Shown: piece after piece, positions 23,523-31,830 of the stretch
How positions within the stretch are numbered: position 1 is the stretch's first letter
Layout: each line of letters opens with the position of its first letter
The notes under the pieces: model-generated
What the model saw: the letters and a program-made list of their open reading frames with translations, nothing else
The model's database searches: none
Told to the model about the DNA's origin: nothing
DNA from: an uncultured Solirubrobacterales bacterium
Lineage (GTDB): Bacteria; Actinomycetota; Thermoleophilia; Solirubrobacterales; 70-9
Length of the DNA: 39,596 bases
NCBI GenBank assembly: GCA_903933815.1
Contig: CAIZLN010000152.1
Coordinates: 1-39,596 of the forward strand
Direction of reading: 5' to 3'
Translations under genes and position numbers: made by a program

Positions 23523-24515
23523 TTGCTCTCCACTGAGTCGGGCAAGCCGGCGAACAGCCGTCCCAAACGGGTCCTGGTCACGGGAGCCAGCGGGTTCGTC
23601 GGCCGGTCAGTCTCGATCGAGTTTGAGTCACACGGCCATCTGGTAACCGGCACTTCGACCTCCGGAGAAGGTGATCTCCACGCACTGGACCTCGAGCGGC
23701 CCGACCAGATCACCCGGGTGTTGGAGGAGATCCGGCCAGAGGTAATCATCCACCTCGCCGGAATCCAGTCAGCGAGGGTGGCCTCGCAGGATCCGGACCG
23801 TGCATTCCGGATTAACACGGGTGGCACGGCGTCAATGCTCAGGGAGGCTGAGCGTCTGGTCCCCGGGGCACATTTTCTGCTGGGCTCAACCGCAGCGGTA
23901 TATGGAGGAGTCAGATCGCCTGCGGCCGGTCTGCCCGGAGGCGACCAGGTGCCATTCCGGGAGTCGGACCCGGTCAGGCCCGAGTCTCCCTACGGAGCTT
24001 CCAAGGCAGCCGCCGAGGTCCTGGCGCTCGAAGTGACGGCGCGAACGGAGATGCCGGTGACGGTCGTACGGTTGTTCAACCAGATCGGTGCCACGCAGCC
24101 TTCGAGTCAGGTGCCAGCCGGATTCGCCGCAGCAATAGCCCTTGCCGAAGCATCCGGAGAGGACCGCCTGACTCTCGATGTCGGTGACCCGGACAGGGTC
24201 CGGGACTTCACCGACACCCGCGACACCGCCAGCGCCTTGAGGCTCATATCTGAACGTCGGGTAACCGGGCGGCTGAACCTCTGCCGTGGAGAAACACATT
24301 CTCTTGCCCGAGTCATCGAAGTGCTGTCAGGGCTGACTGAAGTCGAGGTCAAGGTCCGTCGCATGCCGGAAAAGACAAACCCGAACGATGTCCCGACAAT
24401 CAGTGGCTCCCCCGCCAGGCTTGAGCGGGCGACCGGCTGGTCGTCTGAGGTTTCGCTGGAGGAAAGCCTCTCCGGTCTGCTTGAGATCCAGCGGGAGGCT
24501 GCTCGGCGGGCCTGA
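23523..24515 (+). CDS. NAD-dependent epimerase/dehydratase (RMD-like nucleotide-sugar SDR)
   Basis: This 330-residue extended SDR has VTGASGFVG at about 19-27, HLAGIQS, GSTAAVYGG and the catalytic YGASK motif (SPYGASKAAAEVLALE). Its closing segment MPEKTNPNDVPTISGSPARLE followed by TGW resembles GDP-6-deoxy-4-keto-mannose reductase (RMD) and related GDP-sugar enzymes, where R-P-N-D-V-P is typical. The start is taken as TTG because no ATG or GTG lies close to the Rossmann motif. The first 15 residues are therefore uncertain. It lies 20 nt after the UXS gene and is probably co-transcribed. The exact sugar substrate is not determined. Confidence 0.82.
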   Translation: MLSTESGKPANSRPKRVLVTGASGFVGRSVSIEFESHGHLVTGTSTSGEGDLHALDLERPDQITRVLEEIRPEVIIHLAGIQSARVASQDPDRAFRINTGGTASMLREAERLVPGAHFLLGSTAAVYGGVRSPAAGLPGGDQVPFRESDPVRPESPYGASKAAAEVLALEVTARTEMPVTVVRLFNQIGATQPSSQVPAGFAAAIALAEASGEDRLTLDVGDPDRVRDFTDTRDTASALRLISERRVTGRLNLCRGETHSLARVIEVLSGLTEVEVKVRRMPEKTNPNDVPTISGSPARLERATGWSSEVSLEESLSGLLEIQREAARRA

Positions 24516-24580
24516 GGGTGTCCACTGTGCCGGACCTCAACCCGAAGCAGCGGGCCACTTCCGGCGACGCAGGCCCGGTT

Positions 24581-25375
24581 TCAGTGCCCGCGTCCGATAC
24601 TCGACCCAAAGCGCCACCGGTTCAGCTCGCGGAAGTCATCGATGCTGCTGGCAGGGCCGTCGTCGCCCGCGAGGTGGCTGATGTCCTCAACTTTCATCGG
24701 CGTCTCGGTCGCAATGCCACCTTGCCCTCCGGTCACTCTCCAGACGCCGGCGCCGGTCCGGGCAGAGACCACCCGGGTAACCTCGCCGTCTTCAAACAGC
24801 AGCGCGGTCTGATCGTCGGCGCCGTAGCCGGCGGGCGCTCCCGTAGCCAGCTCCGCGAGGTATGCCTCCCGTCGTTCAGGATCACGGTGGTAATGGACGC
24901 AGAGGCTGCCGGGCAGCAGACCCAGGCCGTCAGCCATCGCCGGAGCGCCTGAGGAAGTGGTGATCCCCCACTCAAACCAGCACATCGCGCCAGCACTCTG
25001 GCCGCAGATGAGCACCCCGGCCTCAAGTGCTTCACAGAGCAGTTCGAAAACTCCATGCGCACCCCAGACGGCCACAAGATTGAGCAGGCTGCCACCACCG
25101 ACATAGATCACGTCCTGCGCCAGGAAGCAGGCCTCGAGATCAACCGGGGAGTCTCCCAGGCGAAACAGTGAGATATCCGTGGCCTCGGCACCGCGGCTGC
25201 CAAATGCTCGCCGGAAGCGGGCAATCTGGTCATCCGGGTCCCCGCTGGCAGTCGGCAGCAGGCAGATCCGTGGTGAGGCAGTGCCGGCGGTCTCGAGGAT
25301 GAAATCGCAGAGAACCTCGTTGCCATCAAGTCGATCGAACTCATGACCTCCCATCAGTAGCAGTCGTGAGGCCAT
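24581..25375 (-). CDS. Peptidase S51 family protein (cyanophycinase/peptidase E-like)
   Basis: This 264-residue protein belongs to the S51 serine peptidases of the class-I glutamine-amidotransferase-like fold. YVGGGSLLNL is at 91-100, and the nucleophile elbow GQSAGAMCWF places the catalytic Ser at about 127. HYHRDPERREAY at 161-172 is the expected histidine region, and LLPGSLCVHY precedes it. Peptidase E cleaves Asp-X dipeptides and cyanophycinase degrades the Asp-Arg storage polymer; the sequence does not decide between them. The ATG has a -10 hexamer TAACGT exactly 6 nt upstream on the minus strand, so it is apparently leaderless. It converges on the SDR pair. Confidence 0.87.
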   Translation of the reverse strand: MASRLLLMGGHEFDRLDGNEVLCDFILETAGTASPRICLLPTASGDPDDQIARFRRAFGSRGAEATDISLFRLGDSPVDLEACFLAQDVIYVGGGSLLNLVAVWGAHGVFELLCEALEAGVLICGQSAGAMCWFEWGITTSSGAPAMADGLGLLPGSLCVHYHRDPERREAYLAELATGAPAGYGADDQTALLFEDGEVTRVVSARTGAGVWRVTGGQGGIATETPMKVEDISHLAGDDGPASSIDDFRELNRWRFGSSIGRGH

Positions 25376-25381
25376 GCGACG

Positions 25382-25387
25382 ACGTTA
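25382..25387 (-). promoter_or_regulatory. -10 element of leaderless S51 peptidase gene
   Basis: TAACGT on the minus strand is 6 nt from the ATG at 25375. Confidence 0.5.
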
Positions 25388-25557
25388 CCTAAACGACGAG
25401 TGCGGACGGCACCGACCATGCGTACGACGGCGGACCGACCAGCGGTATGTGCGTCAGAGAACCCAGGTGGCTGCAAAGAACAGGACCCCCCGACAGCAGG
25501 GCGCAGGGAGCAAACTTTCAAGAAACGGGGTGGTCTCGACCGCAACTTCAGCCGTTC

Positions 25558-25596
25558 ACTACTGTTTTCGGACTGAGTGACACGAATCACAGTAGT
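25558..25596. promoter_or_regulatory. Inverted repeat, possible operator of the exported-protein gene
   Basis: ACTACTGT (25558-25565) and ACAGTAGT (25589-25596) are a perfect 8-bp inverted repeat with 31-bp centre spacing, about three helical turns. The right arm overlaps TAGTCT (25593-25598), a possible -10 for the exported-protein gene. It lies in a 269-bp gap with no gene. The arrangement suits a dimeric or looping regulator, but it could be chance. Confidence 0.4.
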
Positions 25597-25644
25597 CTTA
25601 GGACCGCCGCTCTTGGATGAAGATCCCGAGAGGGGGAGGAAGAA

Positions 25645-26991
25645 ATGTCGTACCAAACTCAAGGAGACATCATGTCCGCATCAACCGCCAGTACCCGGGG
25701 AGGCTTTGGTCGCACGGCCAAGATGGTCCTCCTGGGCGCGATGATCGCCTGTTTCGGCGTTCTCGCAATCGCAGGACCGGCCAAGGCCGCGCCAGTGAGC
25801 ATGGAACTGACCAACGGTCAGCTCAACCTCGGCTTCGCCTTCAGAGGTGCTGAGATCATGCCCGCCCCCCCGTCAGTCCAGCTCGCGGCACCCCCGGCCC
25901 CGGCCACGCCGCTGCCAGACCTCTGGGACGCAAGGGCGACCACATCGACCGTCAACCCGCTCTCGGCATTGCCGGCAGGTTGTCTTACGCCAGCACTGCT
26001 TAACCTCACGACTACACCTCCATCCGCGGTTGGAGCCAACCCGGAAGCACCGTGTAACGGCAACCCGGCTTCAGCGACTGTCTCCGGAGAACTGGTCGGC
26101 GACGCCGTAACCATTCCGGGCTCCCTTGACACTGGCCTCGGAGCTGTCCCGGGCGCAAACCCGTCCACCTCATGGGGAATGCCGAGTGGTTTCAGGTTCC
26201 CGATCATGGTCGTTCCGAACCCGCTGGATGGCAGCCCGGTTCCGGTTTCGATCGCGAGCACGGGTGCCCTCACCGGTACCTTCATCTCGGGCACCGGAGC
26301 GCTCAGCCTCGCCGGTCCGATCGAAGCACGGGTTCTGACCGGTCTGGCCACCAACCCGCTGGGTTCGTACTGCGCCCTTCCGCTTGCCGGACTGACGCTT
26401 TCGACCACCAGCAATGACGACTTCCCGGGTGTGCCGTTCGTTGACGGCTTCGACCAGGAAGGCGCCCTTACGGGTACCTACAACATCGTCGATGACGCAA
26501 CCTCGGTTGGCGGCGCCGACTGCGGCACCGTCAACTCGGTGAGCAAGGGTCTCGGCAGCGTCTGGGTCTCCAACGGTATCGCGACGCCGCCAGAGTGCCC
26601 CGAGTTCACGACCGGCATTCCGCCGGCCTGTGAGCCGATCCCATGCCCCGCCGGATTCACCGGCAATGAGCCGGACTGTGTTCAGCTCAGGGCAACCATC
26701 GGTAGCCTCTCGGTAACTGGTCCAGCCAGAGTCAAGGCAGGCAAGACCGTCTCCTACACGGCCAAGATCAAGAACACCGGCAACGCTACGGCGACGGGCG
26801 TAAGGCTCATCGCTTCGGGACGGGGCATCAGCTTCAACGCTCCGGTCGGTTCGATCAATGCGGGTGTCACCCGTACGGTCAACGTAAGGGTCCGTCCGAG
26901 GACCGTCGGCACAATCAAGGCCACCTTCAGGGCGACCTCGGGCAATGCCGGCAGCAAGACTGTGACCAAGAACATCAGGGTCGTTCGGTAG
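25645..26991 (+). CDS. Exported beta-rich protein with C-terminal CARDB-like domain
   Basis: This secreted protein has 448 residues from the ATG at 25645, or 439 from the ATG at 25672. Both starts have good ribosome sites: GGAGG 5 nt before the first and AAGGAG 5 nt before the second. The signal peptide core is MVLLGAMIACFGVLAIAG with an AxA cleavage site at AKA. The mature region is Pro/Ala/Gly-rich and beta-like (about 45-310). A Cys-rich linker follows (CPEFTTGIPPACEPIPCPAG), then a C-terminal Ig/CARDB-like domain (SVTGPARVKAGKTVSYTAKI, then KNTGNATATGV). It is a single gene between an inverted repeat and a strong terminator. A surface or matrix role is likely; no enzyme motif is seen. Confidence 0.78.
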   Translation: MSYQTQGDIMSASTASTRGGFGRTAKMVLLGAMIACFGVLAIAGPAKAAPVSMELTNGQLNLGFAFRGAEIMPAPPSVQLAAPPAPATPLPDLWDARATTSTVNPLSALPAGCLTPALLNLTTTPPSAVGANPEAPCNGNPASATVSGELVGDAVTIPGSLDTGLGAVPGANPSTSWGMPSGFRFPIMVVPNPLDGSPVPVSIASTGALTGTFISGTGALSLAGPIEARVLTGLATNPLGSYCALPLAGLTLSTTSNDDFPGVPFVDGFDQEGALTGTYNIVDDATSVGGADCGTVNSVSKGLGSVWVSNGIATPPECPEFTTGIPPACEPIPCPAGFTGNEPDCVQLRATIGSLSVTGPARVKAGKTVSYTAKIKNTGNATATGVRLIASGRGISFNAPVGSINAGVTRTVNVRVRPRTVGTIKATFRATSGNAGSKTVTKNIRVVR

Positions 26992-27006
26992 CAGTTCGCA
27001 CCGAAC

Positions 27007-27022
27007 TTCGCCTTATGGCGAA
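27007..27022 (+). other. Small stem-loop preceding the terminator
   Basis: TTCGCC and GGCGAA pair around a TTAT loop, just upstream of the main terminator hairpin. It may stabilise the mRNA end. Confidence 0.35.
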
Positions 27023-27028
27023 CGGTTG

Positions 27029-27063
27029 AAAAAGGGGCGGCCTTCGGGCCGCCCCTTTTGTTT
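27029..27063 (+). terminator. Rho-independent terminator of the exported-protein gene
   Basis: GGGGCGGCC (27034-27042) pairs with GGCCGCCCC (27047-27055) around a TTCG tetraloop. It has five A before it and TTTTGTTT after it. This is a textbook intrinsic terminator. The A-run would also let it work on the minus strand. Confidence 0.9.
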
Positions 27064-27142
27064 GCATCCGGACCGGCACCGCCGCAGGATCGCTCCCTCG
27101 CCACCGTGCACTCCCGGACAACCTTGTCGGGGCGTTCCCAAA

Positions 27143-27148
27143 TAGACT
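27143..27148 (+). promoter_or_regulatory. -10 element of near-leaderless carboxyltransferase gene
   Basis: TAGACT lies 8 nt before the ATG at 27157. It supports this ATG over longer in-frame starts that would run into the terminator. Confidence 0.5.
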
Positions 27149-27156
27149 GCCCGGCA

Positions 27157-28725
27157 ATGCGCGAGAAGAGTCCCGAAACCCACGAAGAGAAGCTTGATTA
27201 CCTGCGTGACCTACGCGACCAGGCGATCAACTCTGCCTCCGAGGAGGCCATCGAAAAGCATCACGCCAAGGGCAAGCTGACCGCCCGGGAGCGGATCGAC
27301 AAGCTGCTCGACCCCGGCTCCTTTGAGGAGCTCGACACCTTCGTCCGTCACCGGACCCATGACTTTGACATGCAGAAGCGCCGGCCCTGGGGTGACGCTG
27401 TAGTAACCGGCCACGGCACGATCGAGGGTCGCAAGGTCTTCGTCTTCTCGCAGGACTTCACCGTCTTTGGTGGCTCGCTCGGTGAAGTGATGGCCGAAAA
27501 GATGTGCAAGGTGATGGACCTCGCCGCCAAAGTCGGAGCCCCGGTCATCGGCCTCAACGACTCCGGTGGCGCCCGGATTCAGGAAGGCGTGGTCTCGCTC
27601 GGAGCCTACGGCGACGTGTTCGTGCGCAACGTACAGAGCTCCGGGGTGATCCCCCAGATCAGCGTGATCATGGGGCCGTGCGCGGGCGGTGCCGTTTACT
27701 CACCTGCGATGACCGACTTCATCTTCATGGTGAAGGAGACCTCTCACATGTTCATCACCGGGCCAGAGGTGATCAAGACCGTCACGGGTGAAGAGGTCGA
27801 GTTCGAGGAACTCGGTGGCGCGATGACCCACAACACGAAGTCGGGTGTCGCCCATTTCGCCTCGGAAGACGAAGAGAGCTGCCTGGAGGATGTCCGTTAC
27901 CTGATGAGCTTCCTCCCGCTCAACAACCTCGAGCAGCCTCCCTACTTCCCGCCGACGGACGATCCCGATCGCGAAGACCCCGAGCTCGACAACTTCGTTC
28001 CTGACGACCCGAACAAGCCGTACGACATGCGCAAGGTCGTCGCCATGATCGTCGACGATGGCGAGTTCTTCGAGGTTCACGAGCACTTTGCCAAGAACAT
28101 CGTCTGCGGTTTCTCCCGTCTCGACGGCCATCCGGTTGGCGTGGTCGGTAACCAGCCAGCCTTCAAGGCAGGGGTGCTCGACATCGAATCATCCGAGAAG
28201 GCCGCCCGCTTCGTCCGAACCTGTGATGCCTTCAATGTCCCGATTCTCACCTTCACCGATGTGCCGGGCTTCATGCCTGGCACCGATCAGGAGTGGAACG
28301 GGATCATCCGGCGCGGTGCGAAGCTGCTTTACGCCTACACCGAGGCAACCGTGCCGAAGCTGACAGTGGTGACCCGCAAGGCATACGGCGGTGCCTATGA
28401 CGTGATGGCCTCCAAGCACATGCTTGCTGACTACAACATCGCCTGGCCTACCGCGGAGGTGGCGGTCATGGGGCCAGAAGGCGCGGTCAACATCATCTAC
28501 CGCAAGGACATCGCCAGCTCGCCGACCCCGGACGAGCGCCGCGCGAAGCTGATCGCCGACTACAAAGCCCACTTCGCCAATCCATACTCAGCGGCCGAGC
28601 GCGGTTACATCGACGATGTGATCGAGCCCCGCGAGACCCGGCCGAAGCTGATCAAGGCACTGCGGACCCTGCAGACCAAGCGCGTCGCCCAGCCCAGACG
28701 CAAGCACGGCAACATCCCTCTCTAG
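27157..28725 (+). CDS. pccB: Acyl-CoA (propionyl/acetyl-CoA) carboxylase carboxyltransferase beta subunit
   Basis: This 522-residue carboxyltransferase moves CO2 from carboxybiotin to propionyl-CoA or acetyl-CoA, giving methylmalonyl-CoA or malonyl-CoA. The N-lobe has KLTARERIDKLLDPGSF, NDSGGARIQEGV (oxyanion site) and GPCAGGAVYSPA. The C-lobe has FVRTCDAFNVPILTFTDVPG, RRGAKLLYAYTEATVP, RKAYGGAYDVM and VAVMGPEGAV. The length is normal for PccB/AccD-type subunits. A tiny epsilon-like gene follows 3 nt later, and the biotin-carrying alpha subunit lies at 37.9 kb. The preference between propionyl- and acetyl-CoA depends on one active-site residue that I have not aligned. The symbol follows the closest family. 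Confidence 0.93.
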   Translation: MREKSPETHEEKLDYLRDLRDQAINSASEEAIEKHHAKGKLTARERIDKLLDPGSFEELDTFVRHRTHDFDMQKRRPWGDAVVTGHGTIEGRKVFVFSQDFTVFGGSLGEVMAEKMCKVMDLAAKVGAPVIGLNDSGGARIQEGVVSLGAYGDVFVRNVQSSGVIPQISVIMGPCAGGAVYSPAMTDFIFMVKETSHMFITGPEVIKTVTGEEVEFEELGGAMTHNTKSGVAHFASEDEESCLEDVRYLMSFLPLNNLEQPPYFPPTDDPDREDPELDNFVPDDPNKPYDMRKVVAMIVDDGEFFEVHEHFAKNIVCGFSRLDGHPVGVVGNQPAFKAGVLDIESSEKAARFVRTCDAFNVPILTFTDVPGFMPGTDQEWNGIIRRGAKLLYAYTEATVPKLTVVTRKAYGGAYDVMASKHMLADYNIAWPTAEVAVMGPEGAVNIIYRKDIASSPTPDERRAKLIADYKAHFANPYSAAERGYIDDVIEPRETRPKLIKALRTLQTKRVAQPRRKHGNIPL

Positions 28726-28728
28726 ACG

Positions 28729-28932
28729 ATGGCCCGGATCTCGATCTCAGGCTCCGCTACCCCGGCCGAAGCGGCAGCGGTAAGCGCTGCAATCGAACGC
28801 TTCCTCGGGGATACCGCCATCGCCCCGGCTCCCGTCGAAGAAGCCATGAATCCCTGGCTGAAGGCTGCCCTGGCTGATGGAGTCAGCGCCAAGGAGTCCT
28901 TTGGTCCGGGCAGCCCGGACGACCTCTTTTAG
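28729..28932 (+). CDS. Acyl-CoA carboxylase epsilon-like small subunit
   Basis: This 67-residue protein starts 3 nt after the carboxyltransferase stop. It contains SATPAEAAAVSAAIERFLGD, which resembles the N-terminal helix of actinobacterial AccE/PccE epsilon subunits (consensus T-x-E-E-x-A-A-V-x-A-A). A C-terminal NPWLKAALADGVS follows, where family members often have a W-x-x-x-x-R motif. Epsilon subunits activate or stabilise the alpha-beta carboxylase complex. Position, size and helix pattern support the call; sequence divergence is high. It is probably translated from the same transcript as the beta subunit. Confidence 0.68.
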   Translation: MARISISGSATPAEAAAVSAAIERFLGDTAIAPAPVEEAMNPWLKAALADGVSAKESFGPGSPDDLF

Positions 28933-29026
28933 GTGAGGCCGACCACCAGGTGCTCCCGGCAGGTAAGAATGGGGGCGGACCCCAGAACCACCCCCGCCAG
29001 CCGGCGGAACATCCGAGGAGGAGAGC

Positions 29027-29236
29027 ATGGCAGTCGTAAAGATCATCGAGCTTGTCGGTAGTTCCAGAATCTCAACGGACGACGCAGCCCAGCAGGCTCT
29101 GAAGCAGGCCCAGGATTCGTTGCGCAACATCCGCGCGGTGGACATTGTCTCTACCGGCATCCGGGGCGAGCACCTCGACGAGTACCGCGCGCATGTGCGG
29201 GTTGCATTCCTGATCGAGGGCAAGGACGTCACCTGA
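29027..29236 (+). CDS. Dodecin-family protein lacking the flavin-stacking Trp
   Basis: This 69-residue protein has the dodecin beta-alpha-beta-beta plan: VVKIIELVGSS, a helix with DDAAQQALKQAQDSL, then two strands ending EYRAHVRVAFLI. Flavin-binding dodecins have a Trp in the strand after the helix. Here the aligned position is Ala (about residue 37, in NIRAVDIVS), as in the actinobacterial calcium dodecin/SecE2 group. It is therefore probably a dodecameric shell that does not bind FMN. GAGGAGGAG upstream is a strong ribosome site, and TAAGAA near 28964 is a possible -10. Confidence 0.87.
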   Translation: MAVVKIIELVGSSRISTDDAAQQALKQAQDSLRNIRAVDIVSTGIRGEHLDEYRAHVRVAFLIEGKDVT

Positions 29237-29253
29237 GGCGGGGGTCACGGGTC

Positions 29254-29280
29254 GGCAGGGGCGGCTACGCCTACCCCGCC
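29254..29280 (+). terminator. GC-rich hairpin after the dodecin gene
   Basis: An imperfect stem (GGC-GGGG-GGC paired with GCC-CCCC-GCC around a TAC loop) follows the dodecin stop. There is no T-run. The remaining bases to the rhodanese start contain TAGGGT (29359-29364), a possible -10 that is 9 nt from that ATG. Confidence 0.45.
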
Positions 29281-29373
29281 AACCCGTATAGCCACCCCGG
29301 CCGACCCACCCGTCGCCCACACTCAGGGTTGACGGTGGGGGGTTTGACCGGGCGGTGTTAGGGTTTCGCGCCT

Positions 29374-29787
29374 ATGGAAGCCTCAGTTGATGAAACAGGC
29401 AATGGCCTTGAACCCCTTGAATGCGATGCGGACGGCGCTGCGGCGCTGATCGAATCCGGGGCGCGGCTGATTGATGTCCGGACCGCGCACGAGTTCGATG
29501 CGGGCCGGATCCCCGGAGCGGAGCGGATCGGTCTGGAGGAGCTGGCCGAGCGGCGCCACGAGCTTTCGGCGGACCAGCCGGTGCTGTTCTACTGCCGCAT
29601 CGGCAACCGTTCACTGATGGCTGCCCAGGCTTTCTCCGAGGCGGGGTTCGACGCGTCCTCACTCGCCGGCGGCATCGATGCCTGGCTGGAAGCCGACCGC
29701 AAGGTTGAGCCCGAGGACGGCTTCGTATCCGAGCCCGGCGAAGCGGCGGCTATCCTTGAAGCGCGTTCCAGAGCCGCTTCTTCTTAA
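29374..29787 (+). CDS. Rhodanese-like sulfurtransferase
   Basis: This 137-residue single-domain rhodanese has LIDVRTAHEFDAGRIPGAE at 32-50. The active-site loop CRIGNRS begins at Cys74 (FYCRIGNRSLMAA), and GGIDAW follows near the end of the domain. Such proteins carry persulfide sulfur on the catalytic cysteine. A charged tail of about 30 residues (RKVEPEDGFVSEPGEAAAIL) follows. It lies 150 nt upstream of the sulfite reductase gene on the same strand. A role in handling sulfur for the assimilation cluster is the natural inference. Confidence 0.88.
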   Translation: MEASVDETGNGLEPLECDADGAAALIESGARLIDVRTAHEFDAGRIPGAERIGLEELAERRHELSADQPVLFYCRIGNRSLMAAQAFSEAGFDASSLAGGIDAWLEADRKVEPEDGFVSEPGEAAAILEARSRAASS

Positions 29788-29895
29788 TACCTGAAATCCA
29801 GTCAGGTTTTGGTGCTTTTGCTACCATTCCTGAGGCTGAGTCGGAAGTCTTGCGGTTTCAGCGCAGATCCACAACCAAAATTGCAAACTTTTTGA

Positions 29896-29914
29896 ATCCG
29901 GCCGCCGGTCGGAT
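29896..29914. promoter_or_regulatory. 19-bp near-palindrome in front of the sulfur operon
   Basis: ATCCGGCCGCCGGTCGGAT has 9-bp arms around a central base with 8 of 9 positions matching. It sits immediately upstream of the sulfite reductase ribosome site. The centre is too tight for a good RNA hairpin, so a dimeric repressor/activator operator is more likely than a terminator. The rest of the 150-bp gap holds an AT-rich stretch (CAAAATTGCAAACTTTTTG) likely to include the promoter. TACCAT at 29822-29827 is a possible -10. Confidence 0.5.
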
Positions 29915-29937
29915 CTAGCCAGCAGGAGGAATCACCG

Positions 29938-31830
29938 ATGGAGCCGAGCACGGCCCCGGAAAAAGCCACATCGAAGCCCAGACCCAAGCCGGGAGACAAA
30001 GGCGTGGAGCAGGAAGAGGGCAAGGTCCAGAAGGGCAAGGGCAAGCTCGGCTCGCTCAACAACCCGGAGACCTACGAGGATGTGCCCGGCCGACTGATCC
30101 CGATCCTTGAGCACGAGTTCGTTGATTTCGACAATGAAGCCGAGCTCTTCCTCGACGGTGAGACTCCGGAGCCGGAGTTCATCGGTTTCCGTCTGAAGCA
30201 GGGTGTCTACGGCCAGCGCCAGCCCGGGGTTCAGATGGTCCGGGTCAAGCTGCCCTACGGCGGCATCACCCCGGACCAGATGGATGCCTTCGCAGACGCA
30301 GTCGAGACCTATGCTCCGCTGAAGAAGGGTCACATCACGACCCGCCAGAACATCCAGATCCACCACGTACCGCTCAACCAGATGTGCCACATGATCCGCG
30401 ACCTGGCCCCCAGCGGCCTGTCCTCCCGGGAGGGCTGCGGGAACACCGTGCGCAACGTGACCGGTGACCCGTGGGCCGGCGTCGCCGAAGACGAGATCTT
30501 CGACCCGACCACTTACGTCGGTGCCTATGTGCGCTATTTCGTCCGCCACCCCACGACCCAGCTGATGCCGCGCAAGATCAAGACGGCCTTCACCGGGTCC
30601 GACGCCGACCGCGCGATCACCGGCATCCACGACATCGCCTTCATCAGTCGGATCAGGGACGGCATCAAGGGGTTCGAGGTGAGGGTCGGCGGCGGCACCT
30701 CGATCATGGCCCGGGTCGCTCCGACGCTCTACGACTTCGTCGAGGCTGACAACGGCGACTTCCTCAAGGTCTCCGAAGCCGTGTTCCGGATCTTCGACCG
30801 CCAGTCCTGGCTGCGGGTCAACCGTGCCCGCGCTCGAATCAAGGTGCTGGTCGACAAGGTCGGCATCGACGAGGTCCGACGGATGGTCGATGAAGAGCTG
30901 AAGGGCGACTGGGTGGACGAGCGTGATTTCACGATCGACCACATGCGCTTCGACCTCGACGAAGAGGCGCTGCTTCCTGAGCCGGTGCCGGCCACCGCTT
31001 CGCCCAATGGGGATCGCTCCGAGTTCGAGCGCTTCGTCGAAGCCAACGTCCAGCCGCAGCGCCAGGAGGGTTTCAACACGGTCGAAGTAAAGATCGTGCG
31101 AGGGGACCTGACTCCGGAGCAGTTTCGCGGGCTCGGTCAGATCATGCGTGATTACACCGGCGGCTTCGCCCGCACAACCGTCCAGCAGAACCTGGTGCTG
31201 CGCTGGGTTCGCGACGACGCTCTCTACGAAGTATGGAAGCGTCTCGGCGAGCTCGACCTCGACGACGTCGGGCCGCGGAGGATCACCGACGTGGTCAGCT
31301 GCCCAGGCACCGACAGCTGCAAGATGGGCATCACCAGCTCGATGGGCCTGAACCGTGCGGTGCAGGAAAAGGTCGAGCAGATGGACATCACCGACCCGCT
31401 GACCCGTCAGATCCACATCAAGATGAGCGGCTGCCCGAATGGCTGCAGCCAGCACCACATCGCCAATATGGGCTTCTATGGAGCCTCGCTCAAGATTGGC
31501 GGGCGAACGATGCCGGCCTACGTGCCTCATCTGGGTGGCAAGTACGTTGACGGTGAGGTGATCTTCGGCACCCGCCTGAAGTCCAGGCTGCCCGCGCGCC
31601 GGGTGCCCGACGCAGTCGAGCGCTGGATCCGGCTCTACGAAGCCGAACGGACGGATGGCGAGGTTTTCAACGACTTCGTCGAGAGGGTCGGCACTGCCCG
31701 CATGGAGGAGGAGGTCAAGCCCCTGACCCTGCCGGCCGACTTCAGTCTCGACACCATGGAGGAGTTCATCGACTGGAGTCGCTCGGATCCCTATCAAGTG
31801 GAACGCGGCGAGGGTGAGTGCGCAATCTGA
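29938..31830 (+). CDS. Assimilatory sulfite (or nitrite) reductase, siroheme/4Fe-4S, ferredoxin type
   Basis: This 630-residue protein reduces sulfite to sulfide with six electrons. After a Lys/Pro-rich N-terminus of about 40 residues come two ferredoxin-like half-domains and the siroheme core. LKKGHITTRQNIQIHHV and EGCGNTVRNVTGDPWAG lie in the first half. The cluster ligands are C455 and C461 (CPGTDSC) and C499 and C503 (MSGCPNGCSQHH). The size and sequence fit the NirA/SirA-type monomeric enzyme of actinobacteria. The neighbouring APS reductase, ATP sulfurylase and APS kinase make sulfite the likely substrate. AGGAGGA just upstream is a strong ribosome site. Its end overlaps the next gene. 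Confidence 0.93.
   Translation: MEPSTAPEKATSKPRPKPGDKGVEQEEGKVQKGKGKLGSLNNPETYEDVPGRLIPILEHEFVDFDNEAELFLDGETPEPEFIGFRLKQGVYGQRQPGVQMVRVKLPYGGITPDQMDAFADAVETYAPLKKGHITTRQNIQIHHVPLNQMCHMIRDLAPSGLSSREGCGNTVRNVTGDPWAGVAEDEIFDPTTYVGAYVRYFVRHPTTQLMPRKIKTAFTGSDADRAITGIHDIAFISRIRDGIKGFEVRVGGGTSIMARVAPTLYDFVEADNGDFLKVSEAVFRIFDRQSWLRVNRARARIKVLVDKVGIDEVRRMVDEELKGDWVDERDFTIDHMRFDLDEEALLPEPVPATASPNGDRSEFERFVEANVQPQRQEGFNTVEVKIVRGDLTPEQFRGLGQIMRDYTGGFARTTVQQNLVLRWVRDDALYEVWKRLGELDLDDVGPRRITDVVSCPGTDSCKMGITSSMGLNRAVQEKVEQMDITDPLTRQIHIKMSGCPNGCSQHHIANMGFYGASLKIGGRTMPAYVPHLGGKYVDGEVIFGTRLKSRLPARRVPDAVERWIRLYEAERTDGEVFNDFVERVGTARMEEEVKPLTLPADFSLDTMEEFIDWSRSDPYQVERGEGECAI

Noticed and set aside
29788-29937. 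SAM or other riboswitch in the leader of the sulfur operon
   Set aside because: Apart from the 19-bp near-palindrome, no set of conserved helices or terminator/anti-terminator pair could be drawn.
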